Assembly (NCBI GenBank): GCA_964589815.1
Contig: CAZPUR010000007.1
Location: forward strand, 1-52,640
From: CAZPUR01 sp964589815
Lineage (GTDB): Bacteria; Patescibacteriota; Microgenomatia; UBA1400
Length of the DNA stretch: 52,640 nt
Direction of reading: 5' to 3'
Under the pieces are notes generated by a model. It had not been told where the DNA came from, did not search any database, and was given only the letters and a program-made list of their open reading frames with translations. Below, piece after piece: positions 29,262 through 38,036 of the stretch. Within the stretch, counting starts at the first letter, position 1. Each line of letters starts with the position of its first letter. The position numbers and the translations under genes are program-made.

Positions 29262-29930
29262 GTGAATTCTTTTTTAATCACTAATGGCCATTATCAAAAA
29301 CGAATAGAAAAAGCTAAAAAATTAGTTGGCTTTTGGGAACCACATCCTGATTTTCTTCTAATCCAGGCTCATCCCTCTGTAGGCATCCATGACATCCGTC
29401 AGATACAAAAATTTCTTTCCCGCCGGCCTTATCAGGCAGAAATTAAAGCCGTGGTTCTTGATAAGGCTGAACTAATGACTATTCCGGCCCAAAATGCTTT
29501 TTTAAAAACTCTGGAAGAGCCACCAGCCAATAGTTTAATTATTCTCTGCAGTCAAAACCAAGATCAACTTTTACCCACCATCACCTCCCGCTGCCAAATA
29601 ATTAGACTAAAACTAAAAACAGAAATAGAAGTTGATGTAAAAACCTTAAACACTAAATACTCTTTTCTCACTACTGTCTTAAATTCTTCTTCTGGTAAAC
29701 GATTACAATTAATCGAGCCTTATACTAGAACTAGGGAAGAGGCCATTAAATTCTGCCAGGGAATGATCGAGGTTATAAGGTTTCAAATAAGAAATAAACC
29801 AGCCAAAGACTTATCACTTATCACTTATCACTTATCACTATTCATAAAAACTCTTTCTCTTCTTCAGGCCAATGTCAATGTTAAGCTCACCCTCGAAAAC
29901 CTGGTTATTAATCTCCCTCAAAATCAATAA
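29262..29930 (+). CDS. holB: DNA polymerase III delta-prime-like clamp-loader subunit
   Basis: The protein resembles the AAA+ region of DNA polymerase III delta': GIHDIRQIQKFLSRRPYQ, VVLDKAELMTIPAQNAFLKTLEEPP and the SRC motif in TITSRCQIIRL. GTG at 29262 (222 residues) is preferred to a TTG at 29229, whose extra residues look non-homologous. There is no Walker A, as is normal for delta'. A four-copy 7-bp tandem repeat lies in the 3' part (29809-29836). Confidence 0.85.
   Translation: MNSFLITNGHYQKRIEKAKKLVGFWEPHPDFLLIQAHPSVGIHDIRQIQKFLSRRPYQAEIKAVVLDKAELMTIPAQNAFLKTLEEPPANSLIILCSQNQDQLLPTITSRCQIIRLKLKTEIEVDVKTLNTKYSFLTTVLNSSSGKRLQLIEPYTRTREEAIKFCQGMIEVIRFQIRNKPAKDLSLITYHLSLFIKTLSLLQANVNVKLTLENLVINLPQNQ
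29809..29836 (+). repeat. Four tandem copies of ACTTATC inside holB
   Basis: ACTTATC is repeated four times without interruption and encodes a LSLITYHLSL-like stretch. The 7-bp unit is not a multiple of three, so gain or loss of one copy would shift the frame and truncate the protein's last 30 or so residues. Confidence 0.75.
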
Positions 29931-29942
29931 CTCATAACCAAT

Positions 29943-29966
29943 AGCCTGCCTGCCGGCAGGCAGGCT
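29943..29966. repeat. Perfect 24-bp palindrome between holB and gyrB
   Basis: AGCCTGCCTGCCGGCAGGCAGGCT in halves: the first 12 bases are the exact reverse complement of the last 12. It is GC-rich in AT-rich surroundings and shares arms with the pilD repeat (20009-20035). It lacks a T run and so is not an obvious terminator. Confidence 0.8.
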
Positions 29967-29993
29967 CATTTCCTATTTCTCTTAAAATCCCTC

Positions 29994-30022
29994 TTGTCAG
30001 GGTCTTTTATTTTTGCTAGTAT
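29994..30022 (+). promoter_or_regulatory. Promoter of gyrB, leaderless type
   Basis: TTGTCA (29994-29999), a 17-bp spacer and TAGTAT (30017-30022). The gyrB GTG at 30029 begins seven bases after the -10 box, so the transcript would start at the start codon. There is no Shine-Dalgarno sequence. Confidence 0.6.
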
Positions 30023-30028
30023 GAATAG

Positions 30029-31990
30029 GTGAAAGCAAAAACTTCTTTTAAACCCATTGGTAAATACACGGTTGATGAAATTACGGTCTTGGAAGGCCTA
30101 GAACCGGTTAGAAAAAGACCGGGAATGTATATTGGCTCCACTAATAGCCGCGGCCTTCACCATCTAGCCACAGAAATTATTGATAATAGTGTCGATGAAG
30201 CCATCGCTGGCTCTGCTAAAAATATCTACGTCATTATCGAAGCCAACAACCAATTAACTGTTTACGACGACGGCCGAGGCATACCGGTAGAGGTCCATAA
30301 AAAAACCGGTCTTTCTGGTCTAGAATTAACCATGACCCGTCTCCATGCGGGAGCCAAGTTTGACAACCGCGCCTATCAAGCCTCTGGCGGACTTCATGGC
30401 ATCGGCGCTTCAGCCGTCAACGCCCTCTCCTTAGGAATGAAGGTGGAAGTGATTAGAAAAAATAAACTTTATGCCCAAGAATATAAAAGAGGCAAGCCCC
30501 AAACTAAAGTCTTGGAAAAAAAAGTGCCCAAAGAGAAAAAAGATTTTTATGTCTTTAACTCAGGCACTAAAACCAGCTTCACTTATGACCCAATCATTTT
30601 CAAGAAAAATCCTAAATTCAGCTTTAAAACCATCCAAAAATCTTTAAGAGAACGGGCTTATTTAGTCGCCGGTATTTTCTTCCATCTTTATGATCAAAGA
30701 AGCAATAATGAATGTCATTTTTACTTTGAAGGCGGCATTAAATCACTAATTAAGCACTTAAACAAAAGTAAAAAAGTTTTTCATCCTGTCATTTACTTCC
30801 AGCATCAGTTTGAACAAGATGATGATTTTCCTTTTCCCATTGGCGTCGAGGTGGCTTTACAATACAACGAAAGCTTCACGGAAAACATTATGTCTTTTGC
30901 CAACGTCATTAACACTCCGGATGGAGGCACTCATTTAACCGGTTTTAGAACTGCTTTGACCAAAGCTGTTAAAGATCATGCTCTCAGACAAGGCATTTTA
31001 AAAGGAGAAAAAAACGGCTTCGCCGGTGAAGACCTGAAGGAGGGCCTAACAGCGGTCATCTTCGTTAAAATGCCGGCTTCAGACATCCAGTTTGAATCCC
31101 AAACCAAAACAAAACTGAATAATGCTGAAGCCCAATCAGCTGTTTATAATGCCACCAAAGAAGCTTTAGACGTCTATTTTGAAGAACATCCTGCTGAAAC
31201 CAAAAAGATTCTGGCTAAAGTCTTTTTGGCCGCTAAAGCTAGAATGGCGGCTCGGGCCGCTCGCGACGCCGTCGTCAGAAAGGGAGCCCTAGAAGGCATG
31301 ACTTTGCCCGGTAAACTGGCAGACTGTCAGGAAAGTAACCCAGCCAAATCAGAACTATATATAGTAGAAGGCGACTCGGCCGGCGGCAGCGCTAAGCAGG
31401 GGAGAGACCGAAAATTCCAAGCTATCCTTCCTTTAGGAGGAAAAATTTTAAACACGGAAAGAGCCAGGTTAGATAAGATTATTAATTTTGAAGAATTAAA
31501 AGCCCTAATCATTGCTTTGGGCATGGGAATAGGGGAGACGCTCAATTTGGAAAAACTGCGCTATCACCGCATCATTATTATGTGTGATGCTGACGTAGAC
31601 GGCGAACATATTGTCACTCTACTATTAACATTTTTTTATCGTCATCTTAAACCTATTGTTGACGCCGGCTACCTTTACGTCGCCATGCCTCCTTTGTATA
31701 AAATCCAATCAGGTAAAGAAATCTGCTATGCTTATAATGAAGAAGAAAAAGAAAAATTAACCAAAAAATTAAAAAATTACACCCTTCAACGCTATAAGGG
31801 TTTGGGTGAGATGAATCCCAACCAGCTTTGGGAGACAACCATGGATCCTAAAAACCGAACCTTAAAACAAGTGGCTATTGAAGAGGCGACTCAGGCAGAT
31901 CAAGTTTTTAATATGTTGATGGGCGAGGATGTCCCGCCCAGAAAGCGCTTTATCCAAACACACGCGAAGCTCGCTACCTTAGATATATAA
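30029..31990 (+). CDS. gyrB: DNA gyrase subunit B
   Basis: ATPase subunit of gyrase. The GHKL domain shows RKRPGMYIG, IDNSVDEAIAG, YDDGRGIPVEVH and GGLHGIGASAVNALS. The TOPRIM part has YIVEGDSAGGSAKQGRDR and MCDADVDGEHI, and the C-terminus RYKGLGEMNPNQLWETTMDP. The 653-residue length is of the short, non-proteobacterial type. GTG start next to a leaderless promoter. Followed by a pyrophosphatase gene and gyrA. Confidence 0.97.
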   Translation: MKAKTSFKPIGKYTVDEITVLEGLEPVRKRPGMYIGSTNSRGLHHLATEIIDNSVDEAIAGSAKNIYVIIEANNQLTVYDDGRGIPVEVHKKTGLSGLELTMTRLHAGAKFDNRAYQASGGLHGIGASAVNALSLGMKVEVIRKNKLYAQEYKRGKPQTKVLEKKVPKEKKDFYVFNSGTKTSFTYDPIIFKKNPKFSFKTIQKSLRERAYLVAGIFFHLYDQRSNNECHFYFEGGIKSLIKHLNKSKKVFHPVIYFQHQFEQDDDFPFPIGVEVALQYNESFTENIMSFANVINTPDGGTHLTGFRTALTKAVKDHALRQGILKGEKNGFAGEDLKEGLTAVIFVKMPASDIQFESQTKTKLNNAEAQSAVYNATKEALDVYFEEHPAETKKILAKVFLAAKARMAARAARDAVVRKGALEGMTLPGKLADCQESNPAKSELYIVEGDSAGGSAKQGRDRKFQAILPLGGKILNTERARLDKIINFEELKALIIALGMGIGETLNLEKLRYHRIIIMCDADVDGEHIVTLLLTFFYRHLKPIVDAGYLYVAMPPLYKIQSGKEICYAYNEEEKEKLTKKLKNYTLQRYKGLGEMNPNQLWETTMDPKNRTLKQVAIEEATQADQVFNMLMGEDVPPRKRFIQTHAKLATLDI

Positions 31991-32070
31991 AAATAAACTT
32001 AAAACTCAAATGTCAAATTTAAAATCTAAATAAAAGATTTAAAGTTTTAAGATTTAGATTTTAAATTAAT

Positions 32071-33015
32071 ATGATGCTTTACATCATCGGTCATACTAAA
32101 CCAGACTTAGATTCAGCGGTAGCAGTGGTGGCTTTAAAATACCTTTTTGACCAGGCTAAATGTTTTGGCTACAAAAACTCAGTTCCAGTTTTAGCTGGTC
32201 CAGCCAATTTTGAGACTCAAACTATTTTTCAAAAATTTAATACCCCTATTCCTCGGGTATTAAAATCTGAACAAATAAAAAATAGTGATACCTTTATCTT
32301 GGCTGATCATAATGAAGAATCACAAAGGCTTAAAGGGATTAAACCAGAACAAATTATTGACATCTATGATCATCACAAAGTTAACCTCTATTTAAGCCAG
32401 CCTATTTTCATTAATATCAAACCCTGGGGTTCAACTTCTACTTTAGTTGCCTGGTTTATGGAGATCAGTGATGTTAAGCCGGATAAAAACTTAGCCTCTT
32501 TGATGATCAGCGCCGTTCTTTCTGATACTCAAGGCTTTAAATCCAGCACCACCACTAAAACTGATAAAGATCAAGTAAAAAAACTCAATCAGATTGCTCA
32601 AATCAAAAACCTCGACAACTTGATTTTTGAAATTTTTAAAGCTAAGTCTAGTCTTAAAGGATTAAACAATAGACAAATCTTAACCAAGGATTACAAGCTT
32701 TATGATTTTAAAGATAAGAAAGTATTTATTAATCAAATAGAAACTGTTGCACAAGAAGTTTTGATCAAACAATCTGTTCAATTAATTAAAGATCTGGAAG
32801 ATATTAAAAGGGGAATGAAACTTGATTATGCCGTTTGTCTGATTACTGATGTTCTTAAGATAAATAGCAAGGCACTGGTAGTTCAAGAAGATGAAAGTCT
32901 CATAATTAAGGCTTTTCCTAAAGCCAAAAGAATAAAAAATGGGCTATATGACATTGGCCCTCTGATGTCACGTAAAAAAGAAATTGCTCCGGCCATCGAA
33001 AAAGCAATACTTTAA
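32071..33015 (+). CDS. ppaC: Manganese-dependent inorganic pyrophosphatase (family II, DHH/DHHA2)
   Basis: Hydrolyses pyrophosphate to drive polymerisation reactions. The metal-site motifs of family II are in order: GHTKPDLDSAVA (HxxPDxDS), LADHNEESQ (DHN) and YDHHKVN (DHH). The C-terminal DHHA2 domain includes VCLITDVLKINSKALVV and a final SRKKEIAP, equivalent to the substrate-binding SRKKQ. The 314-residue length fits. Placement between gyrB and gyrA is unusual but all three are co-directional. Confidence 0.9.
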   Translation: MMLYIIGHTKPDLDSAVAVVALKYLFDQAKCFGYKNSVPVLAGPANFETQTIFQKFNTPIPRVLKSEQIKNSDTFILADHNEESQRLKGIKPEQIIDIYDHHKVNLYLSQPIFINIKPWGSTSTLVAWFMEISDVKPDKNLASLMISAVLSDTQGFKSSTTTKTDKDQVKKLNQIAQIKNLDNLIFEIFKAKSSLKGLNNRQILTKDYKLYDFKDKKVFINQIETVAQEVLIKQSVQLIKDLEDIKRGMKLDYAVCLITDVLKINSKALVVQEDESLIIKAFPKAKRIKNGLYDIGPLMSRKKEIAPAIEKAIL

Positions 33016-33054
33016 TTAATTAAAGTAAATAATTCGATTAATTAAACTGAAATC

Positions 33055-35661
33055 ATGAAAGAAAAAAAAGAAAGCAATCAAGTTAATAACGGTAATCGTA
33101 ACCAATCGCTGGTTAAAGCCGGTGTGGGTAAAGTTCTAAGCACCGAAATCACCGAAGAAATGAAAAGGTCTTATCTGGATTATGCGATGAGCGTTATTGT
33201 TGCTCGAGCCTTACCAGATGTTCGCGATGGCTTAAAACCAGTCCAAAGAAGAATCCTTTATGCCATGCAAAAAATGGGCCTCACCCACGTTAGCCGTTAT
33301 ACTAAATCAGCCAAAGTTGTGGGTGAAACCATGGGGAAATATCATCCCCACGGAGATATGGCTATTTATGATGCCTTAGTTAGAATGGCTCAAGATTTTT
33401 CTCTTCGTTATCCCTTAGTTGATGGTCATGGTAACTTTGGCTCAGTTGATGGCGATCCGCCGGCCGCCATGAGGTACACTGAAGTCAGGCCGAGTAAAAT
33501 TACTAAAGAATTACTTCAAGACATTGATAAAAAAACGGTTAAATTCATTGATAATTTCGATGCTTCTCTAAAAGAGCCTGCCTATTTACCGGCTAAATTA
33601 CCCAACTTACTCCTGATGGGAGCTGACGGCATTGCCGTCGGTATGGCCACTAAAATTCCGCCCCATAATTTAAGTGAAGTAGTCGAAGCCATTAAATTAA
33701 TGATTAAAAAAGGTAAGGTAGAGCTTAGAAAAGAAATTAAAAGCATTAATCCAGAAAAAACAAAGGCTAAAGATCTTGTTGGAGAATTTAGATCTGATAC
33801 TACCATTGATGATCTATTAGAACATATTAACGGACCGGATTTCCCGACGGCCGGAGAAATCTATAACTGGTCTCAAATTAAAGAAGCTTATACTACTGGT
33901 AAAGGCAAAATCACCGTTCGAGCTAAAGCTTTCATTGAAGAAACTAAGGGTGGGAAGTATAGAATCCTAGTTAAAGAACTCCCTTATCAAGTTAACAAAG
34001 CCAGATTAATTAGAAAAATTGCTGACCTGGTCAAAAACAAAAAAATCAAAGGTATTGCTAATCTTCGCGATGAATCAGACCGCCGGGGAATGCAAATTGT
34101 CATTGAGCTTAAACGGGAAGGCAAACCTAAGGCAGTCTTAAATAACCTTTATAAACATACGGAAATGCAAACCACTTTTCCCGCTAATCTGGTCGCTTTG
34201 GTCGACGGCACTCCCCAGTTAATTAACTTAAAAATTATTTTGACTGAATTCATTAAGCACCGGCAATTAATTGTCACCAAAAGAAGTCAGTTTGAATTGG
34301 CCGCGGCTAAAAACAGGGCTCATATTTTAGAAGGCTTAATGATTGCCTTAAAAAACCTAGACGCGGTCATCGAAACTATTAAACGTTCTCCAGATGCAGA
34401 AATAGCCAAAAAACGTTTGATGAAAAAATTCAAGCTCACGGAGATTCAGGCGACGGCTATTCTAGACATGCAACTGCGCCGATTAGCGGCCTTAGAAAGA
34501 CAAAAAATCGAAGATGAGTATAAAATGATTCAAGAAACAATTGAATACTTAGTTGATCTCCTCACTCATCCCCAGAAAATCTTAAAAGTCATTGTCAATG
34601 AACTTGATTACCTAAAAAAAACTTATGGTGATGAACGAAAAACCAAAGTTTATAAAAAAGCTTTGGAAGATATCTCTGAAGAAGACTTGGTGCCTCAACA
34701 AGACTGTCTGGTAACCATCACTCAAACTGGCTATATTAAACGTCTACCCATCAATACTTACCGCAGCCAACGCCGAGGCGGCAAAGGCGTCACCGGGATG
34801 AGCACTAAAGATGCGGATGACATTACCGAAATTATCACCGCCAATACTCATGATAATATTTACTTTTTTACTGATCGGGGTAAAATCTTTTTCTTAAAAG
34901 TCTGGGATTTACCTGAAGGTTCGCGTCAAAGTAAAGGTCAGGCTATTATTAATCTGATTAATATTAACCAGGGCGAAAAAATTCAGGCAGTTTTACGACT
35001 AAAAAAAGGTACCACTAAACAATACCTTTTGTTTGTCACTAAAAAAGGCCGGGTAAAGAAAACGCCGATTGTTGCCTTTGCCAATATCCGTACCAATGGT
35101 TTAATCGCCATCAGGCTTAAAAGTGATGATCGATTAATTAAAGTTATTTCTACCAGAGGCAACAACCACATTATGCTTGTCACTCATGAAGGCAAAGCAA
35201 TTAAATTTTCTGAAGAAGATGTCAGGTCAATGGGCCGGGCCGCCTCAGGCATGAAAGGCATTAGGTTAAAAGCAGAGGATTATGTGGTGGCCGCGGAAAC
35301 TATGCCTAATAAAATTATTATTCCTCAAGATAAAAGAAGAAAATACTTCCAAGATCTTTTAGTGGTCATGGAACGTGGTTTAGGTAAAAGAACGCCGGTT
35401 AAACAATTCCCTCTCCAAAGAAGGGCGGGTGTGGGCGTAAAAGTAGCTAAGGTGACTAAAAAAACCGGTAAAATCGTTTCCGCCCTTTTGGTTCACCAAG
35501 AAATTAAACAAATCCTTATCACTTCTCGTAAGGCTCAAGTGATTAAATTGCCCCTTAAAAATATCCGTCAGTGCGGCCGGGACACTCAAGGAGTTATCTT
35601 AATGCGTTTTACCAAAGAAAATGATTCTGTTGCCGCCGTCACTTATTTAAGAAAAGACTAA
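33055..35661 (+). CDS. gyrA: DNA gyrase subunit A
   Basis: Breakage-reunion subunit. The catalytic Tyr141 is in AAMRYTEVR, and the winged-helix region has YHPHGDMAIYDALVRMAQ. The residue equivalent to E. coli Ser83 is Met102, while the Asp87 equivalent (Asp106) is kept. The C-terminal pinwheel contains the GyrA box QRRGGKG, so this is gyrase rather than topoisomerase IV. A 40-residue non-conserved N-terminal extension is present. A bidirectional hairpin follows the stop. Confidence 0.96.
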   Translation: MKEKKESNQVNNGNRNQSLVKAGVGKVLSTEITEEMKRSYLDYAMSVIVARALPDVRDGLKPVQRRILYAMQKMGLTHVSRYTKSAKVVGETMGKYHPHGDMAIYDALVRMAQDFSLRYPLVDGHGNFGSVDGDPPAAMRYTEVRPSKITKELLQDIDKKTVKFIDNFDASLKEPAYLPAKLPNLLLMGADGIAVGMATKIPPHNLSEVVEAIKLMIKKGKVELRKEIKSINPEKTKAKDLVGEFRSDTTIDDLLEHINGPDFPTAGEIYNWSQIKEAYTTGKGKITVRAKAFIEETKGGKYRILVKELPYQVNKARLIRKIADLVKNKKIKGIANLRDESDRRGMQIVIELKREGKPKAVLNNLYKHTEMQTTFPANLVALVDGTPQLINLKIILTEFIKHRQLIVTKRSQFELAAAKNRAHILEGLMIALKNLDAVIETIKRSPDAEIAKKRLMKKFKLTEIQATAILDMQLRRLAALERQKIEDEYKMIQETIEYLVDLLTHPQKILKVIVNELDYLKKTYGDERKTKVYKKALEDISEEDLVPQQDCLVTITQTGYIKRLPINTYRSQRRGGKGVTGMSTKDADDITEIITANTHDNIYFFTDRGKIFFLKVWDLPEGSRQSKGQAIINLININQGEKIQAVLRLKKGTTKQYLLFVTKKGRVKKTPIVAFANIRTNGLIAIRLKSDDRLIKVISTRGNNHIMLVTHEGKAIKFSEEDVRSMGRAASGMKGIRLKAEDYVVAAETMPNKIIIPQDKRRKYFQDLLVVMERGLGKRTPVKQFPLQRRAGVGVKVAKVTKKTGKIVSALLVHQEIKQILITSRKAQVIKLPLKNIRQCGRDTQGVILMRFTKENDSVAAVTYLRKD

Positions 35662-35681
35662 TAAAAAAATTATTAGTCTTT
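35653..35681. terminator. Bidirectional hairpin between gyrA and the Xer recombinase gene
   Basis: AAAGACTAATAA (35653-35664) and TTATTAGTCTTT (35670-35681) form a perfect 12-bp stem with a 5-nt loop, overlapping the gyrA stop and preceding the end of the convergent recombinase gene. AT-rich; probable shared terminator. Confidence 0.6.
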
Positions 35682-35690
35682 ATCCCCCGC

Positions 35691-36665
35691 TCAAGAAATA
35701 GAGGAATCCAACTGATTGCCGCTGTGGAACTTTTGATGGACTTTTTTCAGTTGGGCATTGGTCACATGAGTGTAAATTTGGGTGGTGCTGATATTTTTGT
35801 GACCTAGCATTTCTTGAACGCTACGAATGTCAGCCCCTCGAGATAAAAGGTCAGTGGCAAAGCTATGACGTAAACCATGAGGGCTTATTTTAATTGGCAA
35901 TCGAGCTTTATTAACATATTTTTTCACAATCCTTTGGACGGTCCGGACCGAAAGCCGCATTTTTTCGCCACCATCAGTGACCAAAACCTTACCACTCAAT
36001 CTTATAAATAAAGGCTTCCATTTATCTTCTCTTTTAGAAAGATATTCTTTTAACCATCTAATCGCCCGTTCAGATAAAAAAACCACCCTGGACCGACCAC
36101 CCTTGCCTATGACTCCAAATTCTTTGCTTGTAAAATTGAGGTGCTCGCGATCCAGTTTGACTAATTCAGAAACCCGCAGCCCGGTAGAAAATAAAGTTTC
36201 TAAAATGGCTTTATCGCGCAAGCCTTTTAAAGTGGAAATTGAAGGAGCTGATAGAAGTCTCTCAAGTTGTTCTTCATTAAGAAATTTTAAAGAGCGAGAC
36301 TCGGCTTTAGGCAACTCAATCTTCTCCGCCGATAAAGTCTTGACATCATTTTTAGCTAAAAACCTCAAAAAAGACCTCAATGAAATTAAATGATATAACT
36401 GTGTAATTCTTTTTAAAGGCATACCTTTTGTATCCACGAAACGGGAAAGGTAAAGACGAAACTTTTTAATCACCTTCAAGTCAAGGTCGCACAATTTTTT
36501 CTGAGGTTCATTCTCTCTTAACCATAAAGAAAAACGCTTTAAATAATGTTTATAATTCCTAATGGTTAGGCTAGAGCAGTTCTTTTCTAAACCAAGATAG
36601 TCCAAAAATTCTTCTATCCAGCCATCAAGTTCAGTGCGCTTCATTTTCTCTCTCTGTTCTTTCAT
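35691..36665 (-). CDS. Tyrosine site-specific recombinase, XerC/XerD type
   Basis: The N-terminal SAM-like DNA-binding domain (to about residue 120) precedes the catalytic part. The visible catalytic residues are Arg in TGLRVSELVKLDREH, the HGLRHSFATDLLSRG box, the second His in EMLGHKNISTTQIYTH and the nucleophilic Tyr in the same block. At 324 residues it is the size of chromosomal dimer-resolution recombinases. It lies beside a 1.37-kb gene-free region, which may contain its site, though no dif-like sequence was recognised. Confidence 0.92.
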   Translation of the reverse strand: MKEQREKMKRTELDGWIEEFLDYLGLEKNCSSLTIRNYKHYLKRFSLWLRENEPQKKLCDLDLKVIKKFRLYLSRFVDTKGMPLKRITQLYHLISLRSFLRFLAKNDVKTLSAEKIELPKAESRSLKFLNEEQLERLLSAPSISTLKGLRDKAILETLFSTGLRVSELVKLDREHLNFTSKEFGVIGKGGRSRVVFLSERAIRWLKEYLSKREDKWKPLFIRLSGKVLVTDGGEKMRLSVRTVQRIVKKYVNKARLPIKISPHGLRHSFATDLLSRGADIRSVQEMLGHKNISTTQIYTHVTNAQLKKVHQKFHSGNQLDSSIS

Positions 36666-37376
36666 AATTTTTTCGGTTTTTGTTTGTGTTTTTGCCTAAT
36701 TTTTCTTAGCAAAGCCTCAAAATCTCTGCTAAATTGTGGATAACTATAAAAGAAACTCTTATATCAATCTTTTTAAGCTATTATCAGATTAAATTTTCTC
36801 TTATTTCTAAGCATCTTTAAAAGATTTTCTCTAAAACCTTGCCTTATGCCCGACTTAAGATTCGCTCTTAAGACCCAACTATCATTTATTTTAATCAACT
36901 CTTCCCTTAAAAAGGGAAATCACTAAATCGTCCTGATTTTCTTATTGCTCTTAATTAAAAAATTAAAAAACTTATAAAAAAATGCTCATTCATCTTCATT
37001 GTCTACGGAAGGGTAGGGAACACTCTTATATTTTGCGACACTATGATTCTACTGAATAAGTCCTTCCTTGTCAAGTCTGCCTTATAAAAAATAACAAGAA
37101 GGCTTAAAAATTAACGCCAAAGATAATCACTAATTAATTGTAAATATTGTGCGACGTAAAAAGTAAAAATGATTAAATTGCTAAACTGTTAAATGAATAA
37201 ATGAAATGCTTTATTGATTTATTCATATATTCAGAATCTTCATTTATTGTTTTGTTCATTTATTCATAAAATCATTTATTAATTTATTGATAATCTAAGC
37301 CCCAGAATCAAGGAATTAAGCCTGGCTACTAGATCAATTCTAAGGGCCTTGTTTTAATAAAGACAGTATTATCCCA

Positions 37377-37393
37377 AGCCGACGAGGCTGATA
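37377..37393 (+). repeat. Inverted-pair repeat, copy 1
   Basis: AGCCGACGAGGCTGATA is the exact reverse complement of 37819-37835 and itself contains the small hairpin AGCC-GACG-AGGCT. Confidence 0.65.
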
Positions 37394-37617
37394 AAATTAG
37401 ATAAAAAAATAGTAGAGGAGTATTAAAAAGAACTTTTCCTTTTCAAACATAAACAAATCATATCAATTATGGAGAAAGATTAAAAATGTCATTAACTAAG
37501 TCAATGGGCCATTATAAAGATCTTTAAATAATAATTAAGTGCTAATAAAGCATTTAAAAACCTAAAAAATAAAAAAATAGTAATTTGGACCACTCCTCTC
37601 CATGCTCCTGAGTAATA

Positions 37618-37641
37618 GTCGCAAAAGGTATATTGTGCGAC
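37618..37641. repeat. Facing pair of TTKTGCGAC motifs
   Basis: GTCGCA (37618-37623) and TGCGAC (37636-37641) face each other across 12 nt and can form a 6-bp hairpin. The 9-mer family has two further copies at 37031 and 37147, suggesting a repeated protein-binding site. Confidence 0.45.
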
Positions 37642-37818
37642 AATTTAAAGATTTACTCACCTACTACATAAAGGGGAATATAAAAAAAATTTTAATAAAA
37701 GCTTGAAGGTTGAAAACTTGAAATCTGTAAGACTTATTTTAGAATTGCTTCTATTTAGAGAAGAAGGGGTCTACTCTCCGAAGAAAAAACTTTTCCACAA
37801 AGCAGATATATCAAACTA

Positions 37819-37835
37819 TATCAGCCTCGTCGGCT
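37819..37835 (-). repeat. Inverted-pair repeat, copy 2
   Basis: TATCAGCCTCGTCGGCT, exact reverse complement of 37377-37393, about 430 bp away in the same gene-free region. Confidence 0.65.
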
Positions 37836-38036
37836 AGACGGTCAACCGAAGAAAACAAAAATTCTAAGCAATTAAAAAATTTTAGTGCCAGCGTGAAAAT
37901 TATCCTATAATTTCCGTGAAAATACCCTATTTACTATAGGACATTATATAATTAATGTGCTCTTCCCACTTCCCTCTCCCCGACCTCTTATCCATCCAAA
38001 AAATTTGTTTACCTGTCTGCCGGTTTGATTATTTGA

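Larger units (their letters stand above)
36666..38036. other. 1.37-kb AT-rich region without genes
   Basis: No convincing reading frame or known RNA is seen. It contains a perfect DnaA-box sequence TGTGGATAA (36735-36743), a near match TTTTCCACA around 37791-37799, and four copies of TTKTGCGAC: TTTTGCGAC at 37031-37039, TTGTGCGAC at 37147-37155, the reverse complement at 37618-37626, and TTGTGCGAC at 37633-37641. ATTTATTCAT-like words are frequent around 37190-37280. A 17-bp sequence is present as an inverted pair (37377-37393 and 37819-37835). An origin, a recombination site or an unrecognised RNA are all possible. Confidence 0.5.

Noticed and set aside
36666..38036. RNase P RNA, tmRNA or SRP RNA in the gene-free region.
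   Set aside because: None of the conserved core sequences of these RNAs could be found on either strand.
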